Below, one piece after another: positions 31,871-37,096 of a stretch of 37,096 nucleotides of DNA (within the stretch, counting starts at the first letter, position 1; each line of letters starts with the position of its first letter). The stretch is from Desulfuromonadaceae bacterium (GTDB taxonomy: Bacteria > Desulfobacterota > Desulfuromonadia > Geobacterales > Pseudopelobacteraceae): assembly GCA_028688955.1 (NCBI GenBank), contig JAQTXD010000028.1:1-37096 (forward strand). The letters run 5' to 3'. The notes below the pieces were generated by a model, which worked only from the letters and a program-made list of their open reading frames with translations, was not told the DNA's origin and did not search any database. A program made the position numbers and the translations under genes.

Positions 31871-32636
31871 CGCCGGCCCCCTTTCCAAGATAAGCTTCGA
31901 TAACCTTGGGGTTTTGCCTGATCTCTTCCGGCAGCCCCTCGGCAATTTTTTCACCGTAATCGAGAACGGCAATACGATCGGAAATCCCCATGACGAATTT
32001 CATGTCATGTTCTACCAGAAACACGGTGATGCCGGTCGCCCGGATACGCTGGACCATCGTCATGAGCTCGGCTTTCTCTTGCGGGTTCATTCCTGCTGCG
32101 GGTTCGTCAAGCAGCAGCAGCTCCGGCCTGAGTGCCAGGGCCCGTGCTATTTCCAGGCGGCGCTGTTCGCCATAGGGAAGGTTGCCGGATAGTTCAAATG
32201 CCCGGTAGGAGAGATCAACCATCTGCAGGCACTCTCTGGCCAGATCCAGCAGTTCGCCTTCCTCCTTACGCACCCAGGGGGTGAACTTCATCAAGGCACC
32301 GGTCAGGTTCCAGTGGCCGCGACTATGGGCGCCGATCAGGACGTTATCGAGGACTGTCAGGTCGGTGAACAGCCTGATGTTCTGGAACGTACGACCGATA
32401 CCGGCTGCCGCTATCCTGTAGGTCGGCGTGCCGCTGACGGAGTTCCCCTTGAATGAAATCGATCCGCTGGTAGGGGCATAAATGCCGGTTATCAGGTTGA
32501 AGAGGGTGCTTTTACCGGCCCCGTTCGGACCGATCAACGCCTGGATCGTCCCCTCTTCCACCTTCAGGTTGACGTCGTTGACGGCCACGAGACCGCCAAA
32601 TCGGATGGTTACATTATTAAGTTCAAGTATCGCCAT
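31857..32636 (-). CDS. livG: Branched-chain amino acid ABC transporter ATPase LivG
   Basis: A 259-residue ABC ATPase of LivG type. Walker A is GPNGAGKST (about 37-45), followed by GIGRTFQNIRLFTDLTVLDNVLIG. The signature region is NLPYGEQRRLEIARAL (LSGGQ-type replaced by PYGEQ, as usual in LivG). Walker B is LLLLDEPAAGMNP, and VEHDMKFVMGISDRIAVLDYGEKIAEG closes the domain. It overlaps livM and livF by 14 bases at each end, so translational coupling is likely. Confidence 0.94.
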   Translation of the reverse strand: MAILELNNVTIRFGGLVAVNDVNLKVEEGTIQALIGPNGAGKSTLFNLITGIYAPTSGSISFKGNSVSGTPTYRIAAAGIGRTFQNIRLFTDLTVLDNVLIGAHSRGHWNLTGALMKFTPWVRKEEGELLDLARECLQMVDLSYRAFELSGNLPYGEQRRLEIARALALRPELLLLDEPAAGMNPQEKAELMTMVQRIRATGITVFLVEHDMKFVMGISDRIAVLDYGEKIAEGLPEEIRQNPKVIEAYLGKGAGDAHA

Positions 32637-33576
32637 TGCCGGGTCTCGATGATTCGGAAAATTTTTGTTCCATAAGTATTTTCAGTCGCGGTTTCCGTCC
32701 AAGTGCCCGGAGAACCATTTCTGTGAAGTTCGTGCCACCCATCAGGCCGTTGGGGCGGAAGATCATCATGCAGACCAGCAGCCCGCCGTACACGAGCATA
32801 CGGTAGCTGGCCATGAAGCGCAAAAATTCCGGGGCTGCCGATAGTATGGATGCACCGATAACGCTGCCGGTAATACTGCCCAGTCCTCCGAGAACGATCA
32901 TGCTGAGAATGTCGACCGATTTAAGAAAACCAAAATCGGAGGGATTGATGTAGCCCATGAAATGGGCGTAGAGACCGCCGCCGACACCGGCCATAAATGC
33001 CCCCAGGGCGAATGACTGCACCTTGTATAATGTAACGTTGATCCCCATCGCCTCGGCTGCAATCTCATCTCCCCGCACCGCCATGAGCGCTCTGCCGAAG
33101 CGGGAGTTGTGAACGAACGTGACGCAGACAATTGTCAGCAGAACGACAACCCAGACAACAACCGGCAATGGTATTGACGTGCTGGCGGTCGGTACTGTCA
33201 GCCCAAGGGCTCCGTTGGTTATGGCGAGATTTAAAAATATGACCTTGACAATTTCGGCAAATCCAAGCGTGCAGATTGCCAGATAATCACCCGTCAGTCG
33301 CAATATCGGCAGGCCGATCAGAGCGGCAACACCCGCAGTAATAAATCCTGTCAATAGCAGGTTGACACTGAACGGCATGCCGAACCTGATTGTAAGCAGG
33401 GCGCTGGTAAAGGCACCGATACTCATGAAGGCTGCGTGTCCGAGGGATAGCTGCCCGGTCAGGCCGGTAACTACATTCAGGCCAAGTGCCAGTATTATGC
33501 CGATGCCGATATTAACGAAAATCTGCAGATAGTAGGGGTTTGTGTGCCCCAGCAGTTGCTGTAAAAAGTCACCCAT
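32623..33576 (-). CDS. livM: Branched-chain amino acid ABC transporter permease LivM
   Basis: A 317-residue permease with about nine helices. Typical LivM stretches are ALGLNVVTGLTGQLSLGHAAFMSIGAF, LPILRLTGDYLAICTLGFAEIVKVI, RAEGD-type loop LMAVRGDEIAAEAMGIN, and VLGGLGSITGSVIGA. A C-terminal tail of about 30 residues (KPRLKILMEQKFSESSRPGNGDT) is hydrophilic. GGAG precedes the start by 7 bases. It lies 21 bases after livH. Confidence 0.93.
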   Translation of the reverse strand: MGDFLQQLLGHTNPYYLQIFVNIGIGIILALGLNVVTGLTGQLSLGHAAFMSIGAFTSALLTIRFGMPFSVNLLLTGFITAGVAALIGLPILRLTGDYLAICTLGFAEIVKVIFLNLAITNGALGLTVPTASTSIPLPVVVWVVVLLTIVCVTFVHNSRFGRALMAVRGDEIAAEAMGINVTLYKVQSFALGAFMAGVGGGLYAHFMGYINPSDFGFLKSVDILSMIVLGGLGSITGSVIGASILSAAPEFLRFMASYRMLVYGGLLVCMMIFRPNGLMGGTNFTEMVLRALGRKPRLKILMEQKFSESSRPGNGDT

Positions 33577-33597
33577 GTGATAACTCCGGTCCCAATA

Positions 33598-34473
33598 TTA
33601 CACTTTCTTTTGAATTTTCCGTCCCAGCAGGCCGGTCGGTTTTACCAGTAGTACAATCACCAGAATTGCAAAGGCAATGGCATCTCTGTACGAGGAAAAG
33701 CCGAACGCAACGCCCGCTACTTCTGTCACTCCCAGCAGTAATCCGCCAAGCATCGCGCCGGGGATTGAACCGATGCCACCGAGAACTGCGGCAGCAAAGG
33801 CCTTCAATCCGGCCATCAGCCCCATGTTGAAAGAGACCGCGTTGAAGAGCAGGCCGACAAGGACACCGCCGGCTGCGGCCAGTGCCGAACCGAGAGCAAA
33901 GGTAAATGAGATGACCATGTTGACGTTTATGCCCATCAGGGCCGCAGTGTTATAATCCTCGGACGTTGCCCGCATGGCCTTCCCGATCTTCGTTTTGTGG
34001 ACGATGAATTCAAGAGATATCATTAAAATAGCAGAAATCGCGATAATCAGGAGTTGAAGCGTTGATATCTCCGCAGAGCCGATGGTGATCTGCTTAACCG
34101 GAAAAACCCCTTCGGGGTATCCTTTCGCATTAGCTCCAAAAAGCATCTGAGCCAGGGTTGAAAGAAAGATGGATACACCAATTGCGGAGATGAGTGCAGA
34201 TAGCCGGGATGACTTGCGCAATGGTCGATAGGCGATTCGTTCGATCAGGACGCCGAGGAGCATGCAGACCACCATGGCAATCAGCATGGCGACAAAAAAA
34301 TTAACCTTGAGAATAGCCGTCGCGAACAGGCCGACAAATGCACCGACCATATAAATCTCGCCGTGGGCAAAATTGATCAGGGTGATGATGCCGTAGACCA
34401 TGGTGTAGCCGAGCGCAATTAATGCGTAGGTGCTCCCCAGGGCGATGCCGTTAATTAGTTGCTGGAAGAACAT
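33598..34473 (-). CDS. livH: Branched-chain amino acid ABC transporter permease LivH
   Basis: A 291-residue permease of LivH type: ALGSTYALIALGYTMVYGIITLINFAHGEIYMVGAF near the start, RIAYRPLRKSSRLSALISAIGVSIFL, KAMRATSEDYNTAALMGIN, and FAAAVLGGIGSIPGAMLGGLLLGV. The start at 34473 has GAGGAG 6 bases upstream. It is the first liv gene. A periplasmic binding protein (LivJ/LivK), which usually leads such operons, is not found between it and the upstream EamA gene. Confidence 0.94.
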   Translation of the reverse strand: MFFQQLINGIALGSTYALIALGYTMVYGIITLINFAHGEIYMVGAFVGLFATAILKVNFFVAMLIAMVVCMLLGVLIERIAYRPLRKSSRLSALISAIGVSIFLSTLAQMLFGANAKGYPEGVFPVKQITIGSAEISTLQLLIIAISAILMISLEFIVHKTKIGKAMRATSEDYNTAALMGINVNMVISFTFALGSALAAAGGVLVGLLFNAVSFNMGLMAGLKAFAAAVLGGIGSIPGAMLGGLLLGVTEVAGVAFGFSSYRDAIAFAILVIVLLVKPTGLLGRKIQKKV

Positions 34474-34536
34474 GCGGGCTCCTCGTTGAAGTGTAAATCT
34501 GCTGCATGTGAGGGTCTGTTTTTCAGGAAGTACGGA

Positions 34537-34565
34537 AGAGTACACACTTTTTTCCCAAATAACAA
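34537..34565 (-). promoter_or_regulatory. Possible promoter of livHMGF
   Basis: On the minus strand there is TTGTTA, 17 bases, TACTCT. It lies 64 bases before livH. The -10 box is weak. Just upstream, past the stop of the preceding gene, is a poor hairpin (CGGGA/TCCCG, 14-base loop) that may not terminate. Confidence 0.4.
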
Positions 34566-34597
34566 CACGGGATGCCGTGAGATAATCCCGGTGCCCG

Positions 34598-35485
34598 TTA
34601 TTTTCCGGATTTTTTGCTTCGACCCGTAGCAAGTACAACCAGGCCTGCTAACACAAGCCCTATACCGATGGATGCCGTTATGGTCAACTTTTCTCTCAGC
34701 ACGATGATGCCGAGAGTCGCCGCAGTGAGTGGTTCTGCCAGAGACAGGGTGACCGCATGAACTGATGGAACGGAGCGCAGACCACGCGCATAAAGAAGGT
34801 ATGACAATGCAGTTGCGACCAACCCCAGATGCAGAATCACAACCAGTCCGCCCGGCGTAACAGACCAGCTCAGGTCAGAGTGGAACAGAAACGGCGACAG
34901 CAGAATACCTCCCAGAGTGAATACAACGGCAATAACTGCATCCGATGAATTTCCTGGCAGCAGGCGTTTGATTGCCAGAGTGTACCCTGCGTACGATGCA
35001 CCCGCTGTCACTGCCAGCAGCACACCTGCTGTCTTCACCTGCACACGGCTGCCGGGAGCTGGAACGAAAAGAACAAGAAGCCCGGCAACAGCCACTGTCG
35101 TTGCCACCAGCCAGCGGCGGTCGGGGCGTTCTGCATGAAACAGTCGTGCAAGCAATCCGGCAAACAGAGGCCCACTGCCAATTGCCACCATGGTGCCGAT
35201 GGCAACCCCGGTAACGGCCACCGCTTTAAAAAAAGAAAGCTGGTACACTGCAACCAGAAAAGCGGCTAACAGAGTAATGCCAGGGTGCTTGAAGCAGTCT
35301 CTGGTGATCTGTCCGCGCAGCAGGGCCAGCAGCAACAGGCAACCACCCCCGACCGCCAGGCGTAGAGCACCAATCGTCAGTGGGTGCGCACCGGATGGTG
35401 CCAGTGCCTGGGACGTTCCGGTTGTCCCCCAGAGAATAGCCGCCAGCAGGATCAGTAGTACGCCGTGGGGGATGCGTGTGCACAT
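34598..35485 (-). CDS. EamA-family DMT transporter
   Basis: A 295-residue EamA protein with ten predicted helices: HGVLLILLAAILWGTTGTSQALAP, PLTIGALRLAVGGGCLLLLALL, and in the second half VTLSLAEPLTAATLGIIVLREKLTITASIGIGLVLAGLVVL. It resembles amino acid or metabolite exporters of the RhtA/YdcZ-like type; the substrate is unknown. A basic tail (GRSKKSGK) is cytoplasmic. It is the first of the minus-strand transporter genes, behind its own promoter, and divergent from the P-type ATPase gene. Confidence 0.88.
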   Translation of the reverse strand: MCTRIPHGVLLILLAAILWGTTGTSQALAPSGAHPLTIGALRLAVGGGCLLLLALLRGQITRDCFKHPGITLLAAFLVAVYQLSFFKAVAVTGVAIGTMVAIGSGPLFAGLLARLFHAERPDRRWLVATTVAVAGLLVLFVPAPGSRVQVKTAGVLLAVTAGASYAGYTLAIKRLLPGNSSDAVIAVVFTLGGILLSPFLFHSDLSWSVTPGGLVVILHLGLVATALSYLLYARGLRSVPSVHAVTLSLAEPLTAATLGIIVLREKLTITASIGIGLVLAGLVVLATGRSKKSGK

Positions 35486-35584
35486 TTAATGTAACAGTCC
35501 TGAAAACTTTCGGTAAATTCACTCTGCCACCACAATCAGTCGAAGGGGTGGAAGACTTTAAAATGGTATGACAAGTAGTCGTCT

Positions 35585-35612
35585 TGTATATAATCCAACT
35601 CCCGGATGTCAA
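35585..35612 (-). promoter_or_regulatory. Sigma-70 promoter of the EamA gene at 34598-35485
   Basis: On the minus strand there is TTGACA, 16 bases, TATACA, 99 bases before the start codon. A small dyad ACAAG-N7-CTTGT (35571-35587) overlaps the -10 and start region and may be an operator. Confidence 0.72.
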
Positions 35613-35634
35613 TACAAAACAACACACTTGATGC

Positions 35635-35662
35635 AGCGAGTGCAGGCACTGTTCGCTTGGAT
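35635..35662 (+). promoter_or_regulatory. Imperfect dyad and -35 region before the P-type ATPase gene
   Basis: AGCG-AGTGC-AG-GCACT-GTT-CGCT is an interrupted palindrome (35635-35657). It abuts TTGGAT (35657-35662), which with TAGTAA 17 bases later (35680-35685) could be the promoter of the ATPase gene. It could be a metal-regulator site, but no regulator gene is in the window. Confidence 0.4.
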
Positions 35663-35723
35663 ATGTCGTAAAGAGATGATAGTAATACGTTCATTCGGGT
35701 AGATTTATTGAAGGATGTGTTTT

Positions 35724-37096
35724 ATGGGACGTGATTGTTGTAATAACAGCTGTAGTTGCGGCACTGCACAAGTGCCATCTGAACCCTTACCGGCCCCGAA
35801 GACGGGACTGATTAACGAAAATAGTGTTACGAGCCGTTTCCTGATAACAGACATGGATTGTCCTACGGAAGAGGCGATGATTCGCTCCGCATTTAAAAAC
35901 CAGGAAATGGTACTCGGCCTTGACTTTAACCTGCTGGAACGGGTGCTGACCGTTCATCACCTGCCGGATGCTGAAGCGGCAATAGCTGCGCTTTTGAAAG
36001 GGATCGGATTTGAGCCGCACGTGCTCCGTGATGATGCTGACGGTTTCTCTCCGAGGGATGAATCCAAAGTGAGCACTGTCTCCGTGCGTCTTGCCGTGGG
36101 AGGTGTGGCAGCGCTATGCACCGAGGTGCTGGAATGGTTTGCCCCGGATATGCACGTTGCCGTGCCGATACTGGCATTGGTCGCGATCTGCACAGCCGGA
36201 CTGGAGACGTACCGCAAAGGCTGGATAGCACTTGTTCACCGCCAGCTTAATATGAATGTGCTGATGGCTGTGGCAGTGACCGGTGCAGCACTGATAGGGC
36301 AATGGCCGGAAGCGGCCATGGTGAGTTTTTTGTTTTCAGTTGCCACCGTTATTGAACAACACTCGCTCGACCGGGCTCGACGGGCTATTCAGGGACTGTT
36401 GCAGCTTGCTCCGGTGGAGGCCGATGTCAGAGATGTTGGCGGGGAGTGGTGCAAACAGGAGGTCGGCGAGATCTCTGTCGGTACAATTGTACGGGTCAAA
36501 GCGGGGGAGCGGGTGCCGCTCGACGGCAGGATCTGCGCGGGATACGGAACGATCAACCAGGCCCCTATCACCGGGGAAAGTATAGCGGTGGAAAAATCTC
36601 CCGGTGACCGGGTCTTCGCAGGCAGTATCAATCAGAATGGCGTCTTCGAGTTTAAGGTGACAGCTGTAGCCGGCGATACAACTCTGGCTCACATCATCAA
36701 AACGGTTGAGGCAGCTCAGGCTGACCGGGCACCGGCTCAGCGTTTTGTCGATCGCTTTGCCGCAATCTACACACCAATTGTCTTCGCGGCGGCACTTGTC
36801 ATCGCGGCAGCAGCACCGTTTCTGCTTGGCTGGAGCTGGCATGATACTGTGTACCGTGCTCTGGTGCTGTTGGTTATTGCCTGCCCCTGCGCATTGGTCA
36901 TATCAACGCCGGTTACCATTGTCAGTGGACTGGCTGCAGCAACGCGTGCAGGGATTCTGATCAAGGGGGGCAGTTATCTTGAAAATGCCGGCCATATCAC
37001 GGTCATGGCGTTTGATAAAACCGGCACTATAACTGAGGGAACTCCTACGATGACGGATATTGTCGTACTGGGCGGAGATGAACGGAGCGCTCTTGG
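35724..37096 (+). CDS. zntA: Zn/Cd/Pb-type P1B ATPase (ZntA/CadA family), N-terminal part
   Basis: 457 complete codons of a heavy-metal efflux ATPase; the gene continues past the window. A Cys-rich leader (GRDCCNNSCSCG, residues 2-13) is followed by an HMA-like domain (about 37-95) whose metal loop reads MDCPTEE, the one-Cys form known in Zn/Cd pumps. Membrane helices follow from about 118. The actuator motif is APITGESIAVEKS (about 280), the ion-site motif CPC is within VIACPCALVIS (about 390) and the phosphorylation motif DKTGTITEG is near 431. The combination favours Zn(II)/Cd(II)/Pb(II) over Cu(I). The start has AAGGA 9 bases upstream. The gene is open at its 3' end. Confidence 0.92.
   Translation, partial: MGRDCCNNSCSCGTAQVPSEPLPAPKTGLINENSVTSRFLITDMDCPTEEAMIRSAFKNQEMVLGLDFNLLERVLTVHHLPDAEAAIAALLKGIGFEPHVLRDDADGFSPRDESKVSTVSVRLAVGGVAALCTEVLEWFAPDMHVAVPILALVAICTAGLETYRKGWIALVHRQLNMNVLMAVAVTGAALIGQWPEAAMVSFLFSVATVIEQHSLDRARRAIQGLLQLAPVEADVRDVGGEWCKQEVGEISVGTIVRVKAGERVPLDGRICAGYGTINQAPITGESIAVEKSPGDRVFAGSINQNGVFEFKVTAVAGDTTLAHIIKTVEAAQADRAPAQRFVDRFAAIYTPIVFAAALVIAAAAPFLLGWSWHDTVYRALVLLVIACPCALVISTPVTIVSGLAAATRAGILIKGGSYLENAGHITVMAFDKTGTITEGTPTMTDIVVLGGDERSAL

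Overview
The window looks like a chromosomal segment of a Geobacter-type Desulfuromonadales bacterium with moderate GC. The inference rests on an RpoH-type heat-shock sigma factor under a CIRCE operator, a PEP-CTERM protein behind a sigma-54-type promoter, a Tat-exported multicopper oxidase, flavocytochrome c sulfide dehydrogenase, many c-di-GMP proteins and a liv-type ABC operon. No gene here fixes the species.

Region 1 (1-1710, minus strand): a translation block, tRNA-Thr(TGT), tRNA-Tyr(GTA), tRNA-Gly(TCC), tRNA-Thr(GGT), then the start of tuf. This is the order of the E. coli thrU-tyrU-glyT-thrT-tufB operon, and it has a clear promoter. Beside it is rpoH, with a sigma-70 promoter whose start region is covered by a CIRCE inverted repeat.

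Region 2 (1803-11150, minus): one tight eight-gene operon behind a good sigma-70 promoter. It encodes an HExxH protein, a CusB-type adaptor with metal-binding modules at both ends, a CusA-type RND pump, a TlpA-like thioredoxin, a small anchored protein, an FtsX-like permease, a LolD-like ATPase and a polytopic membrane protein with an HHCPFC motif. The last five genes are not part of known Cus systems and are the best candidate for an undescribed metal/thiol-handling module. No outer-membrane factor gene is present.

Region 3 (11172-17219, minus): a PEP-CTERM protein with a sigma-54 promoter, then an 860-residue multicopper oxidase ending in tandem hairpins. A 664-bp non-coding stretch with a perfect 25-bp inverted repeat follows, then fccA-fccB.

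Region 4 (17463-21477): a MocR-type regulator divergent from a DUF2917 gene, then an EAL-HDOD protein with its own promoter, a perfect 16-bp hairpin and a diverged second copy of half of the region 3 repeat.

Region 5 (21478-29312, plus): a PurD-like ATP-grasp ligase, a small membrane protein and a formyltransferase, an unrecognised combination. They are followed by a TonB-dependent receptor, a YfiR-like periplasmic protein and a membrane GGDEF-EAL protein, which together resemble a YfiBNR-type c-di-GMP signalling unit with the receptor in the place of YfiB.

Region 6 (29314-35485, minus): a DMT exporter, livHMGF without a binding-protein gene, and two more DMT exporters, with a terminator-like hairpin inside the first codons of one. 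Region 7 (35724 to the end, plus): the N-terminal part of a Zn/Cd/Pb-type P1B ATPase that runs off the window.
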